From NCBI GenBank assembly GCA_001599755.1, contig BCHX01000004.1:372001-436000 (forward strand): a stretch of DNA of 64,000 nucleotides, read 5' to 3'. The position numbers and the translations under genes were made by a program. This DNA comes from Gliomastix tumulicola. Lineage: Eukaryota; Ascomycota; Sordariomycetes; Hypocreales; Bionectriaceae. Under the pieces are notes generated by a model. The model saw nothing but the letters and a program-made list of their open reading frames with translations, searched no databases and was not told where the DNA came from. Shown piece by piece: positions 42,897-54,890 of this stretch (position 1 is the stretch's first letter; every line of letters starts with the position of its first letter).

Positions 42897-45800
42897 TTAT
42901 GACTCCTCGAACAGGATCGAAACAATCTCGTCCAGCACGGTGAACACGAGATGAGCACTGTGATGCGTTGTTAGTCGCGTGACGGGTCGAGAAGCACCAT
43001 GATGTCAGCCAGGCAAAGGGACAACTCACTTCAATCTCGGGTTGTTGAACGTAGCGAACAGCCGACGGCTTGCAGCCTGCGCATTCGCTCGGCCGACGAC
43101 GCTTCCCGCCAGATCCGGGACCAGTGTCGCCAGCATGAGACTGGCCTCCGTCCGTGTCTTCTTTCTCTCGCTCTCTGTCCTCGGCTTGCGGTCGCGGTCG
43201 AACTTGCCCCCTGGCCACAGCGTCGATGTCACCATGTCCATGTACTTCAGGATGCTGTCCTCCGAGACCATCATGCCGACCGTGTCCCTTACTTTCCGCT
43301 CAATCGTACCCCCGAGGAGCTGCTGGAGAACGACGACCGCCGCCCTGCCCCGGAGCCAGTTGTTGCCACGGTTGAGCTCGAACACCTCCAGGAATATGTC
43401 GCAGATGGGCTTGATGTAGGGCTCCAGCTCCTTGTTCTCGAACGCGTTGAGTTCCGCTTCGGCTTCAGCCGCCGGAAATGTCTCCTCGTTCGCATTCAGA
43501 GGAATCGCGTTCATCTGGTTCGTCGCCGCCGCGATGAGGTTCTGTCCCGCGACGGAGATCTGGTCGAGCACAGGTATGTTGCCCAGGATATCCTCCATGC
43601 CGTAGGTGACCGAGTCGTAGAGACGAGTGACAATATCCTTCTTGTCCCCCTGATCGACCATGTCCTCTCCGCCCGGCGCGATGAGGCTCTGCGACAGGAA
43701 CACACGGAGCTCCCTGCTTCGACACACCTCCGGCAAGAGTAGCAGCTCGCGCAGATACTTCTCCAGCGCCGTCCGTCTCTTGCGGAGGAACTCGCTCTGG
43801 AACTTCATCACAACCCGTCTCCGCGGGAACTCGAGATTCCTCACCGAGGCGTAACTGGACCGTAGCTTCTGGTGAAGCTCATGGAACTCACTATATCGCC
43901 GTGTAACCGTCCAGGACGCCGCGGGCATCTGCTCGCCCGCATTCCGCTGCACCTCCACCACGTACAGGGCAAACTCCCTCCCGTCGTCCTCCTTGCCAAG
44001 CTGGATATTCTTGATCTTGATCGTCGACCGCCCGTAGAGGCTGTTGTCGCTTTCCTGGATAACGTACTGCCGCCTCTGGAGCTCCTTGTGTCTGATCTCT
44101 TTCTGCAGACTGCCTTTGGACTTTTTCAGAATCCGCAGTTCAGCCGTGTTGTTGGTAAGCTCAGCCTTTCTCGTCAACGAATCTACGATAGCTTCCTGCG
44201 CTGTCAGGCGGTCGAGGTCGTTCGTGAGTGCGGTGATAGCCTCAGCTAGTCCCAAGTCTCCAGGGGCTGCCTCGTGTACCACATCTCCTTCGTCACCGGC
44301 ATCCTTGTCGTCGTCGGTGCCTTCTCTCTCATCATCCAGATGCTTGTCCTCGTCGCCAAACAAGTCGTCGTCCACAAAGACGCCAATCCTCGAGGCCGCA
44401 CTAACTAGACCCAGGGACGACAGGCTCGGCTTTTCCGACTCCTTTGTGTCCTTGGGGCCAAATAGCGATCGACCAGAATCAACCGAGCCCCGTTTTGAAT
44501 CGTTATCTCCATCTGAGAAAAGGCTAGAGCTGCCAGTCTCTTGAACGACAATACCGCCGAAGAGCGAGGCACGGAGATCCTCCGCCGTCTGTGGTCTATC
44601 GTCCTCTAGGATGTTCGTCAAAGCCTCCTCTACGGCTTGCACGACTTGAGTATCCGGGGCGTGCTGTCCGTTTCCTGTGCCATTGGAGTCTAGCAAGCTC
44701 TGGACCGAATCAACCATGCCGTCTTCGTCCTGAATATCGTCGTCGAAAAGGGGGCTCTGTGAGCTGTCGTCAAACGACCGCCGATCCGGCCCGTTCAGAG
44801 GATCTGCCCCGCTGCCATTGACATTGAGAGACTTCAAATCTGATGCGGATCTTCGATTTCTGACTCCTGCACCGGGTGCTGCAAGTCGGGACACAGGCTT
44901 CGGTCCACCCTGGAACGAAGACGCAGCTCTGTTGATGGACGGGTGAGCTGGCTGGCCTGTTGGCGGGGCAGGGGTAGGGGCAGGGGCAGGGGCAACAGTC
45001 TTGTTATGTGATGCCTCTTGTGAAGCGAGGCACTTGTAGAACAGGTCTGATCTCTTGAAGCTTTGGTAGAACCGGTCCTTCATCTCCTGGAGAACGGCGC
45101 TCTGTGCCTTGAGAATAGCCGACCTTGCTTTGTAGTATTGAGCTTGTGTGGCGGACTTGCCCGCCTGCAGAAAGACTCGAACCTCCTTCTTAGAGGCATC
45201 CGGGACCTTCAGCTCTGGCTTGTTAAGATAGGCTTGGTGAATCTGCTGCAGATCTAGACGATCCGAGTCAGTCCACGGGGCCAAAGTCGGCGGAGCCTCG
45301 TTCTCCTCCTGTCCGTCATCCTCCAAGGGATTTCGGAAGCCATCCACAACGAGCCAGAATTGCACGAGCGACATCAGCCCCTGTCGATCCATGTACTCCA
45401 TGAAATAAGACAGCCCGGAAGGGTCCCGCAGGAGCTCTACGAGAGAAGCATGCTCGAGCCAGGACGTCTTGGGCGCCGGTGCACTCGGAGCCGGAGCCGG
45501 GGCAGAATGTCGGTCCCCTCCAGCCGCTAGACGGTTCACCTTCTGATCGAGCCATCGCTTGCCGACCTCCAGTCGACGGAGGTACACCTGGTCGGGGTTC
45601 TCCTGCAGAGAGTCGCGCTTGAGCTGGCTGGCCACTTCGCTGCGGAAACGACGCGCGTCTGAGAGGTTGTTGATCTTTTCTATGCCACGAAGGAACTTTT
45701 CATACTTGCGTGCGTTGTCGCCGGGGCCGAAGCGAGGGGTGGTGCCCAGCTTGCTGGTCCGGGGACTCGGCTGCGCGTGCTGGTCGAGCGCGGCGCGGAG

Positions 45801-46685
45801 CTTCCTCACTGTAGACCTGTCCTGCAGCATCGACCGGCCGAAGTTCTCCATCAGCTGGTTCCACGTGTCGGAGTCGGAGAGCAGCTGCAGGACGGGGAAC
45901 AGGACGACGCAGCCGACCAGCTCCCTAATAATCGCAAAGACGCTTCGGCTCGATAGCATGTACTCGGGGAGGACGTCGGGCAGAAGCTTCGCAGCGAGGT
46001 TTCGTAGGTAATCTTGTTGTATCATCTTCGTATCGGCGTACGACAACGACGCCGCCTCGTGTAGCCGGCCATCTCGGTACTTGGATGCGATGGCCAGGTC
46101 CAGCTCCTCCGACTCGGTGACGGACCGGTTCAGCTTGATGCCTCGAACGGCCCTCTCCGCCTCGCCAAAGTCGTGGAAATGGGCCGTCAATATAGGTACG
46201 ATTCGACTCGTGAGGATCTCGGCAAGGTCCTTCCCTCGTAGTGTGTCGCATACGTTGGACAGAGCTGTCCGTATCGCCTTTTCCACCTCGTCTGGGAATA
46301 TCGGGTTCGGGCTGATGTTGGAGTACCAGCTGCGCACGAAGTCGCCGAGTATGAGCTCGAGGATATCGTCGACCGCCTTGGACAGCTTCGGCGCTTCGGG
46401 TATGAGGGCTGTTCTCGTGTACTGCTGTCGCTGCTCGAGGGCGGCCACCTCGCCAGGCCACACGTCTCTGCCCAGGAATCTCGGGCCACTCGGTCGGGGC
46501 GATCGCGAAGTCGGGATGCGCGCTACGAGCACAGTCGTCGCAAGGACAAGGGCCGCGGTGACGAGCGTCCCGGCCACGAAGGCGTAGCCCACCCATCGCA
46601 GCGCCGGCAGCCAGCTGACGGCGTACCCCCACGCGATGAAGGCGGCGATGCCAGCAAAGACCACATGTCGTCGCTTTAGGACCAT
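42897..46685 (-). CDS. Mdm1/SNX13-type sorting nexin (TM-PXA-RGS-PX-Nexin_C)
   Basis: Exons 46685-43030 and 42957-42897 (minus; 72-nt intron), 1238 aa. The last exon supplies NAHLVFTVLDEIVSILFEES, the normal end of the family, which would be missed without splicing. Order: two N-terminal hydrophobic segments (8-26 and 31-55), PXA (about 100-280), RGS-like (about 412-555, from SLVELLRDPSGLSYFMEYM), acidic linker, PX (about 882-1002, with RRYSEFHELHQKL), Nexin_C (about 1088 to end). Relatives anchor in the ER and tether it to vacuole/endosome or lipid droplets through PX. The ATG at 46685 was chosen over an upstream GTG. A short uORF overlaps this start (separate entry). Confidence 0.94.
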
Positions 46686-46711
46686 GGCCAGAGCATGCAC
46701 TTGTGTCGCAT
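46676..46711 (-). promoter_or_regulatory. uORF overlapping the nexin start codon
   Basis: An ATG at 46711-46709 opens an 11-codon frame ending TAA at 46678-46676, which spans the nexin ATG (46685) in another frame. A second ATG in the same short frame lies at 46696. If transcribed, it would reduce initiation at the main start. The transcription start is not known. Confidence 0.35.
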
Positions 46712-47167
46712 CGTCGAGCTCGTCTGCGTCGGTGCGGGGGGATGGTTTTCGGGTCGCCGGAGGAGAGCTTTGGGGAGCGTCGCACTAGAGAGGAGTGAAT
46801 GGTTGTTGATTGGATGCTGGATCGTGATTCTCGGTGGTTGACGTTCCAGGCACCAGGTCACTGTCTTTAGTGGGGAAGCTGCTGATGACGGAAGCTTGCA
46901 TACTCCGCTGCTTCGCCAAGGGAGCTCCAAGATGCACAATTCGATCCGTACTGCATTTCTTCACAAATTGGATCTTGTAATTGTTGAAACCGAAGACTGT
47001 TTCTTAATACTGCAGATAATCGATATAGTATCACAGCAGTGAACACCGCAGCACCTGGATTGGCTTCACGAGCTGTGTACTCAGGTGGCTGGATCAAGCT
47101 CCCGCACAGCTTCCTGGTCTTGGAGAAAGTCAAGATGTATACATTCATTGCTTCATTCATAAGGGTG
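46686..47167. other. intergenic
   Basis: Promoter side of the nexin gene and 3' flank of TRM8 (both minus). No gene seen. Confidence 0.5.
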
Positions 47168-48117
47168 TTACTCCCACGGAGGGTCCTCTAACCGCCGGAA
47201 CAGCGCAACAAACTTCTGCCCCTTATTCCTCTCCACCTTCTTCCCCTCCTCCGTCTCCGTCCGCATCACCGCCACGCACTCGTCTGCCTCCTGCTCCTCT
47301 TCCGCGACCCTCTCGAACAGCGGGTGCGCCGCCAGGTGCTCGACCATCCACTCGTGCAGCGCCTCGACGTCCGTGATGGTGTAAACGATCCCGCCGGGCC
47401 GCAGCGCGTACGCGTACTCGGAGTTGAGCGTCGACGACACGATCCGCGCCTTGTGCTTGCGCGCCTTGAAGTGCGGGTCCGGGAAGCAGATGAAGATCTT
47501 GCTGAGCTGCCCGCGGCGGAAGAAGTTGGGGAGGAACTTCATCGTGTTGGCGCGCAGGCACGAGGCGTTCTGGTAGGGCCCGCCCGGGTTCTGCGCGCGC
47601 AGGGCCTTGATCTTCTCCACGACGAACTCGGTGACCTGCATCCGGATCTCGAGGCCTGGGTTGGTGTTAGTCCCGTGGTCTCATGTTCTTGGGGGAGTGG
47701 CAAGGCATACCTAGCATCAGTCTGTCCGGCAGCAGGGGCGCCAACGACATCAAGAGCCCGCCAAATCCGCACCCAATGTCCACGATCTCAACGTCCTGCT
47801 TCAGCCGTCTCGGTTGTGAGGGGTCCTCTGGCGTCGACTCGTCCACGAAAGCTGGGAAGTGCTCTGCCCAGTCCATCTCGTCGGGGCCTGCAGGGCTAGT
47901 TCCGCGATTAGTAAAAATGACTCGACTTGAAGCAATACAGCAGGCAGGCAAGAGCATACTAGGTCAAGTTGTGGTCGGAGAAGGGATTCGCATGTGCTCG
48001 CTGGCGGTAGAATCGTTTGCGGGGGAGCTGCGCGACGCCATTGTCTGTGCTGTGTGCCTTGGCGCGATACTCCGCGCGGCCTTTTCGTCTGCTCGTATTT
48101 GCTTCTTTACGGGCCAT
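47168..48117 (-). CDS. TRM8: tRNA (guanine-N7-)-methyltransferase catalytic subunit
   Basis: Exons 48117-47960, 47895-47711, 47655-47168 (minus), 276 aa. The N-terminus is basic and then has RKRFYRQRAHANPFSDHNLT, the family signature, ending at the first intron; it continues YPAGPDEMDW. The SAM-binding motif is EIVDIGCGFGG (about 88-99), and the catalytic/tRNA-binding FPDPHFKARKHKAR follows at about 165. The junction LMLG-LEIRMQVTEF is intact. It forms m7G46 in tRNAs together with a WD40 partner (Trm82 in yeast), which is not in this window. Length fits fungal Trm8. Confidence 0.95.
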
Positions 48118-48727
48118 CTTGTGCTGAAGTGCCGCAGGCTGTCGTTACATATCGATGCGTCGGCGAGAAGCATTTCGTCGCTGCCATCAAATTCAACGTG
48201 GGGCAATCCGGGGCCAAGCCGCGATTCTGGCAGTATTCTAAAACGGAAAGCGGTGAGAGCTCGGCTCGCAAGGTACGTACTTTTTGCTCATCGCTGTCAG
48301 CACTAACGCAGTCGAAATACTTCAATGATAAGACCATACATTTTGTGCGTGGGCGTGCCTGAAACATTTCTTCAACCACGTGGCAGCTTCCCTCGGGTTT
48401 CAGCAGCTTCAGCGCCAAGCCGCTTGATTGTTTAATGACCAGGCATGACGATCAAACGCGTGACGGAGGAAGAAAAAGAGTCCACGCGAAAAGGGAGTTC
48501 CCATGATGGCTCCATCTCGGAGCATAAATGCATGCGCCTCTGCTGCTGTTGCCCGCTGAACTCTTACAAATCACCAGACTGCACCTTTCTTCCTTAAGGC
48601 CCATTCCAAATCGCTCACGTCAATAGTGGAAGTGCCCCCTTTTGTCCTCTCCGTGCTCCCCGTTCGCAGCCCGAAAGTCTGTCGCATTCCAACTCCCGAC
48701 TCCCTACTTCCCGTCTCCTTTCCAGAC
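48118..48727. other. intergenic divergent promoter
   Basis: Lies between TRM8 (minus) and the small membrane protein gene (plus). No gene supported. Confidence 0.5.
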
Positions 48728-49153
48728 ATGTTACAGGCATCCTCCTCCCCTTCTGTCGCTTCGATATCATTACCGTCGCTTGAGCATCTTTCTCGCGTCT
48801 TCGGAATGGCGGACACGATCCACGATATTTTCCAGTGGTGGATGTCTGGCGCGCCGCTCGCCGTCAGAATCATCTCCTTCAGCTGTGTAAGAGAGTTCCT
48901 TGTTCGGGTCCGGTACCCTTCGCTGTTTTCCTAGGCTAACCTCGACGTCGCGCAGCTAGCAATAGGGACAATCATCTTCGCGCCAGTCCTGTTTCTGATC
49001 ATCCTCGACTTCTGCATTTGGATCTGGCGAATCTGCTTCACTAGGCGATCCGTCAACTCGAAGAATCAACATCGAAATCCCCAGCCGTCAACGAGTACAC
49101 GATCGATTGTCTCGGCCGACAAGAAGAGCTACCACGATACGAGCGAGCGATGA
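48728..49153 (+). CDS. small single-pass membrane protein, unknown
   Basis: Exons 48728-48886 and 48956-49153 (donor GTAAGA, acceptor CGCAG), 118 aa; an internal ATG at 48806 (MADTIHDIFQWW) may be the true start, giving 92 aa. The junction yields VRIISFSC-LAIGTIIFAPVLFLI, one long hydrophobic helix ending with WIWRIC, then a basic Ser/Asn-rich tail (RRSVNSKNQHRN...). No family is recognised. The gene is supported by consensus splice sites, a frame that changes from stop-limited to open only when spliced, and an amphipathic helix pattern. Confidence 0.55.
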
Positions 49154-49219
49154 TATAGCGAGCGATTGTATATATTCTTTTGAACGCCTAAACCCGATTG
49201 TTTACTACGATACCCGAGT

Positions 49220-50383
49220 CTACGCAATCTGCGACAGGACCTTGATCAGGTCTCCCGTCACACCCATGGCCGTCACATCACCACCAGCACCCGCGCCCTG
49301 GATGATGAGAGGGTTGTTTCCGTACCGCTCAGTGTAGAAGCTGATGATGTTGTCGCTCCCCTTGAGCGCAGCAATCGGGTGCGACCGGTCGAACTTCTCC
49401 AGCCCGACCTTGACGGCCTTGGAGCCCACGTCGATGCTCCCGACGAACCGGACGACCTTACCTGCCGCCTCGGCCTCGGCCTTGATATCCTCGAGCTGCT
49501 GGTCAAAAGCAGGCAGTTTCTCCAGGAACTCCTCGCCGCTGCTCGCGGACTCGAGCTCCTTGGGGATGAGGCTCTGCACGGGGAACGCGGTCGGGGACTC
49601 GACGGGCAGGCCGGCGAGACGGGCGAGGATCGTCAGCTTGCGCGCGACGTCGAGGCCGTTGAGGTCGTCGCGCGGGTCGGGCTCGGTGTAGCCCAGGGCC
49701 TTGGCGTTGCCGACCTCGGCGGACCACTTGCCGCCCTGGCCCTCGGTGGGCGCGAACGAGTTGAAGAGGAAGGACATGGTGCCGCTGAAGACACCCTCGA
49801 TCTTGGTCACCTTGTCGCCCGTGTCGATGAGGTCTTTGAGCGTGGAGATGACGGGCAGGCCCGCGCCGACGGAGGACTCGTGGTAGACCTTGGCGCCCGA
49901 GGACGCGGCTGCGGCGAAGATGTCCTGCCAGAGCTTGTAGGAACCCGAGAAAGCCTTCTTGTTGGGCGTGACGATGCTGATGCCCTTGCTCAGGGCCAGC
50001 GGGTACAGCTCGGCAACATCCTGAGAGCTAGTGTTGTCGACGAGGACGACCTTGGACGGCGCGGCGGCGAGATAGTCGACGACCTTGGGCAGGGCGAGCG
50101 GGGCCTTGGAGGAGGCAGCGAGCGTGTCGAGAACGGTGCTGAGCTCGAGGCCGGAGTAGTCGTCGTTGTAGAGGGCCTTGCGGCTGGTCGCAATGTAGGA
50201 GAGGACCAGCTTGGGCGAGGGCCTGCGGACAGCCAGAGCTTGGAGCTGGGACAGGAATGCCTTGCCCACGCCACCGGCGCCTTGAATTGAGCATCATCTG
50301 TTAGCTGTGTCACATTCTTTGTTTGTTTCTGGTGCCTTCAACGTACCGATAATAGCAATGTGAACTTGATTGACAGGAGACAT
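49220..50383 (-). CDS. HOM6: homoserine dehydrogenase
   Basis: Exons 50383-50347 and 50280-49220 (minus; 66-nt intron), 365 aa. The tiny first exon encodes MSPVNQVHIAII and splicing creates the NAD(P) motif IIGAGGVGKAFL. Signature: FSGTMSFLFNSF and GYTEPDPRDDLNGLDVARKL, with Lys/Asp catalytic residues of the family. It reduces aspartate semialdehyde to homoserine, the branch to threonine, methionine and isoleucine. Monofunctional length as in yeast Hom6. In yeast it is a GCN4 target; I saw no TGACTC near this promoter. Confidence 0.96.
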
Positions 50384-51049
50384 TTTTCTTCTTTTGATTC
50401 TAACGTCTTGGGAATCGAGAAGTTCAAGGGTCCTGAATGCAAGTGCGGGACAAAATCTTGAGGTCCGATGGCGGGGCAGTCGACTGGAAGCTCGTAATTG
50501 GGTGACAAAAGACCCGTTCTGTTTTATGTCTGCCTGTCCTTCTTTACGCCTACCCTAGATGAAGCGCCTGTATCAAAAAGGACTTCTCATCTCGCCTCGT
50601 AGGGGTGCCTAATGACAGCTGATAAAATTCAAAATTGGCTCAGTGGTTGACGTATTTAACGAATTTCATGCAAGAGTATGTGATTTCAAGTCTGAACGAT
50701 ACAATAACGGGGGGGACGTGTGCCAGGATGTTCACTTGTTGGATGACATAATCAAACAACAGAGGCCCAAACCCGACCTCGTTCTTTCGTCCTTTGTCTT
50801 CCTGACTGACTGACCAGGATCTCCGGAACACGAAAACTTGAACCCGATAGATGAAGCTGGTCCTATTTTACGACTGCCTGAGCTTTGATACCCGAGCGTC
50901 AGGTAATAAATCAGTGGAAGCGCGCTCATCACACTTTGCACCCTTGCTGCCTGCTTGACCGACACCGCGACTCGTGAGCAGGCAATCTGACAGGCTTCCT
51001 CACCAGAATCACTGCTGCTCATCTCACCCTCATCCACCGACCCTACGCC
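50384..51049. other. intergenic divergent promoter
   Basis: Between HOM6 (minus) and the CCDC174-like gene (plus). No gene recognised. Confidence 0.5.
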
Positions 51050-52084
51050 ATGCCTCAAGATCCAGACCTCTACGGCCATCGGGCGGCCAAGAAGCAAAAG
51101 GTCGCCACCGCGCTGCCATCGTCTCTCGATTTCAGTGCCCAGATGACCGCCCTCATGGCCCGGCCCAAATCTTCAGATCAAGCAGCCAGCAAACGCGCCC
51201 GCGCGCCGAAGAAGACCAAGGATGACATCTTCCGCAGCGGCAAGCCCGCTCGCCGGTCAAAACAGGACACCGGTGGCGATGCAGGCGATGATGACGATGA
51301 TGAGCAGCGAGAGATGGACGACGACAGCGGCAAGCTGGTGCTCAAGGACGTCAGGGGCACGGATGAGGAGGCGCGGGAGCGCGCGCGCGCGAGGCGGAAC
51401 ATGGAGAACAAGGCGCGGCTGTACGCGGCGATGAAGCGAGGGGACTACGTCGCGAAAGACAATGAGGCCGCGCCGCTCGTGGACTTTGACCGTAAATGGG
51501 CGGAGAATGAGGAGGGGAAGGAGGACGACTACAGCAGCTCGTCTGATGACGACGACGAGGATGACGCGCAAGACAGAGAGCTCGTCGAGTACGAGGACGA
51601 GTTTGGCAGAACGCGCATGGTGACGAGGGCAGAGAAGGAGAGGTTCGAGAGGCGCGCACGGAGAGGCTACCTGGGCGCAGAGGAGCTGGAGCGCATGTCG
51701 GCGCGTCCTGCGGCGCCGACGAACCTCATTTACGGCGACGCAGTGCAGTCCATGGCTTTTAACCCCGAGGATCCGGACCAGATGGAGGCCCTCGCGCGCA
51801 AGCGGGATCGCAGCGCCACACCGCCGCCTGCGCAGCACTACGACGCAGACTGGGAGATTCGCACCAAGGGGACCGGATTCTACAAGTTCAGCAAGGACGA
51901 GGAGACCAGAGAGCGGGAGATGAAGAACCTGGCCGAGGAGAGAGAAAAGACGGAGGCACAACGCAAGGGGAAGGAAGACGAGAGGGAGGCCAGGAAGAGA
52001 GAGATTGAGAAGCGGAGGAAGGAGATGGCGGACCGGCGGGCGAAGAAGCAGGCGGACAACTTTCTGAACGAGCTTGGGCCATGA
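51050..52084 (+). CDS. CCDC174-like (DUF4078) nuclear coiled-coil protein
   Basis: Single exon, 344 aa. It is very charged. Asp/Glu runs at about 78-95 and 165-185 are followed by VEYEDEFGRTRMVTRAEKERF, typical of the CCDC174 family, and HYDADWEIRTKGTGFYKFSK matches the DUF4078 part. The C-terminus is a long Glu/Lys/Arg helix (about 285-335), a predicted coiled coil. Human CCDC174 is linked to the exon-junction complex; in fungi the function is not established. Start ATG is the first in frame and has a purine at -3. Confidence 0.87.
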   Translation: MPQDPDLYGHRAAKKQKVATALPSSLDFSAQMTALMARPKSSDQAASKRARAPKKTKDDIFRSGKPARRSKQDTGGDAGDDDDDEQREMDDDSGKLVLKDVRGTDEEARERARARRNMENKARLYAAMKRGDYVAKDNEAAPLVDFDRKWAENEEGKEDDYSSSSDDDDEDDAQDRELVEYEDEFGRTRMVTRAEKERFERRARRGYLGAEELERMSARPAAPTNLIYGDAVQSMAFNPEDPDQMEALARKRDRSATPPPAQHYDADWEIRTKGTGFYKFSKDEETREREMKNLAEEREKTEAQRKGKEDEREARKREIEKRRKEMADRRAKKQADNFLNELGP

Positions 52085-52669
52085 GAAGCAGTGATTTGGA
52101 GCGCCCCCGAGGTCCTCGCCTTCCTGTACATCAGTCCTCGAGATGGACTCGGCGTGATTCCCGGGATTCACACCCATCAACGTGGTGCCTACCGGCTTCC
52201 TCCTATTTCCCGTCGGCAATTAACCATGATTCCCCATGCTGGGTTTGCTCCCGTCCACGATTCTCGGCCCAAACGTGAGCGACCTTCACCTGATCTGGGG
52301 TATCTTCTCCCTTGCCCCCCGCACCTTCGAGGGGATCCTTGGGGTCCTCGGTATTAACATTGACAGGGTAGAGTGCCCTCTCTGACGATTCTCTGCCCCA
52401 GAAGGCGGAATAGAGTGCGGAGAACCCCATCCCACGATGTCAATCCACGAACCGCCCCAATCGGCATCTGCCCGCCTCGACGTCAATGGGCCAAGGCACC
52501 GGTACCTGGGCCTTGGCTTGTCCACCATGCGGAGGAACTATCGGAACTGTCAAGCCCGAGTGTATGAGGACGACGTATGACAATGCTCTTATAGAGGCGC
52601 CCTCTCATCCAGGGCCAACAGGATCATGTCTTGTGGAATTGCAGCCTAGGGCTTGCCTACGGATTCACG
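52085..52669. other. intergenic
   Basis: 3' flank of the CCDC174-like gene and promoter of GH51. No gene seen. Confidence 0.5.
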
Positions 52670-54809
52670 ATGCGACTTCTCCCTCTCGCCCTGGCCTCGT
52701 TGGCCGCTGGCATTGACATCAGAGTGTTGAAGGATGGCGGCACAAAGGCTTCCCCGCTTGAATATGGCCTCATGTTCGAGGACATCAATCACTCCGGGGA
52801 CGGTGGAATGTCGGTCATGCCCCTTTCACTATGTAAGAAGGCTACTGACGTCGGTGTAGCTATGCCGAGCTCATCCAAAACAGAGCTTTCCAAGGGGACG
52901 AGTACACGCCGTCGACGCTGCATCCGTGGAAAGCATTCGGTCCCGCCAGTATTTCACTGCTTAACTCGTCCACGCCACTCTCAGAAGCACTGCCCACATC
53001 TGTTGAAGTCAAGACCAATGGCACCGCTGGGGAGGAGATTGGTATTTCCAACCCAGGCTGGTGGGGGATCGAGGTCAAGAAGCAAACCTACACTGGCTCC
53101 TTCTGGGTCCTCGGAGCCTACGATGGCGACTTTATCGCGGCTTTGCGGAGTAATTCCACTGGCGAGACATTCGTGTCGACGCGGATCACGTCCAAGTCTC
53201 AGGACACGGAGTGGACGAAGCACGAGTTCACGCTTGAGCCCGACGTCGATGCGGGCTTCCATGTCGATTTCACGTTGACCTATGTGGCTAAGAAAGATGC
53301 GAAGCCGTTGACATTCAACCTCATCAGTCTCTTCCCGCCAACCTGGAATGGCCGTGAGAACGGCCTGCGTATCGACCTGATGCAAGCACTCAAGGAGCTC
53401 AACCCAAGCTTTCTGAGGATTCCAGGCGGTAACAACTTGCAGGGCAGGGGACCAGGCAGTCAGTGGAGGTGGAACGAAACCATCGGCGACCTGATTCATC
53501 GTCCTGGACGGACTGGGCCATGGAACTATTACAACACTGATGGCCTTGGTCTTATCGAATACCTCCTCGTAAGCTGTCTGAGGGCCTGACTTTTCTTTCA
53601 ACATGAGTTACTAACGCGTCTATAACAGTGGTGTCAGGACCTCGAGGTAGAGCCGCTGCTCATCGTCTTTGCTGGTCTTCATCTGGACGGAACCATCATA
53701 CCTGAAGAGGACCTTGATTTCTACATCCAAGATGCTTTGCACGAGATCGAGTTCGTCACCGGGGACGCATCTACTGAGTACGGTGCCAAGCGAGCAGCCC
53801 TTGGCTACGAGAAGCCATTCCCGCTCCATTTCGTTGGTGTGAGTTGAAGAGAACCTGCATACCTGTACGAACTTCAGCTTTCTCACACATGCAACACAGG
53901 TCGGCAACGAAGACCATTTCTCGGCTGGCATGGACTCATACAATGCCTATCGCTTCAAGATGTTCTACGACGCCATCTCCTCCACCTATCCCGACCTCGA
54001 GATCCTGTCCTCAACCGTCGAGATCGACGATATCCCCGGCAACTACACGCTCGACTACCACGACTACGGCAACCCGGACGGCGCGGTACGCAACTTCACG
54101 CTCTGGGACGACTACCAAAAGAAGAACAAGATCATCGTCGGCGAGTACGGCGTGGCCAGGGACAACGGGAATGAGCAGCTGTGGTCGAACCATAGGGCTT
54201 GGCCGTGGTGGATTGCGAGCGTGGCCGAGGCCATATTCTTCCTGGGCGTGGAGAGGAACCCGGAGAAGGTCCACGGGAGTGCGTTTGCGCCGCTTCTTCA
54301 GAATATCAACGGTTTCCAGTGGAGTGTGAGTTTCCCCATTGGACATCCTACGCGTTCGAAGGCTAATGCTGGCGCAGCCCAACATGATCACGTTCAATGC
54401 CGACACATCAGCGACAGCCAAATCCACGAGCTACCATGTCATGAAGCTCCTCTCTACCCACCGCGTCACAGAAGTCCTACCCGTCGAGAGCTCGGAGGAG
54501 TACGGCCCAGGATATTGGGTGGCTGGAGTCAGCGAGGAGAGAAGCGCCTACACTTGGAAGGGGACGGTCTACAACACCACCGAGCCGGTCGAGTTCAATG
54601 TCAAGTTCCCTCGCGCCAAGGCGAAGGGAGGTAAGGCTAAGCTCACAGTCTTGACGGCGCCAGATGCATTCTCGGAGAACAGGTTCGGTGAGGCTGATCT
54701 TGTCAAATATGAGGAGACGGTGGTTGAGGCTGGAGAGAAAGGATTTAATTTCTCGCTTCCACAGTGGTCTGTAGCAGTTCTGGATTGGGAGTACAAGAAG
54801 CGGTCATGA
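52670..54809 (+). CDS. GH51 alpha-L-arabinofuranosidase
   Basis: Five exons: 52670-52809, 52860-53568, 53629-53838, 53900-54325, 54378-54809; 638 aa. The signal peptide (MRLLPLALASLAAG) suggests secretion. GH51 features: YGLMFEDINHSGDGG-IYAELIQNRAFQG across the first 50-nt intron (donor GTCGGT), FLRIPGGNNLQG, acid/base Glu357 in VGNED, nucleophile Glu435 in VGEYGV, and a C-terminal beta-sandwich. It removes terminal arabinofuranose from arabinan/arabinoxylan. The usual VEVGNE reads VGVGNE here, a Glu-to-Gly change beside the catalytic Glu, formed at the consensus donor GTGAGT (53839). A decayed sugar transporter follows immediately. Confidence 0.93.
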
Positions 54810-54890
54810 ATCCCACATCATCGGGCAGGTTCAGGGGTGATGAAGTAGGCCTGAACTGCCAAGTGACTAGAAATTTCAGACATTTCATAC

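Noticed and set aside
53829..53842. Apparent 2-nt deletion at the GH51 exon 3 donor causing a frameshift
   Set aside because: Using the consensus donor GTGAGT at 53839 joins FVG-VGNED in frame, so no lesion is needed.
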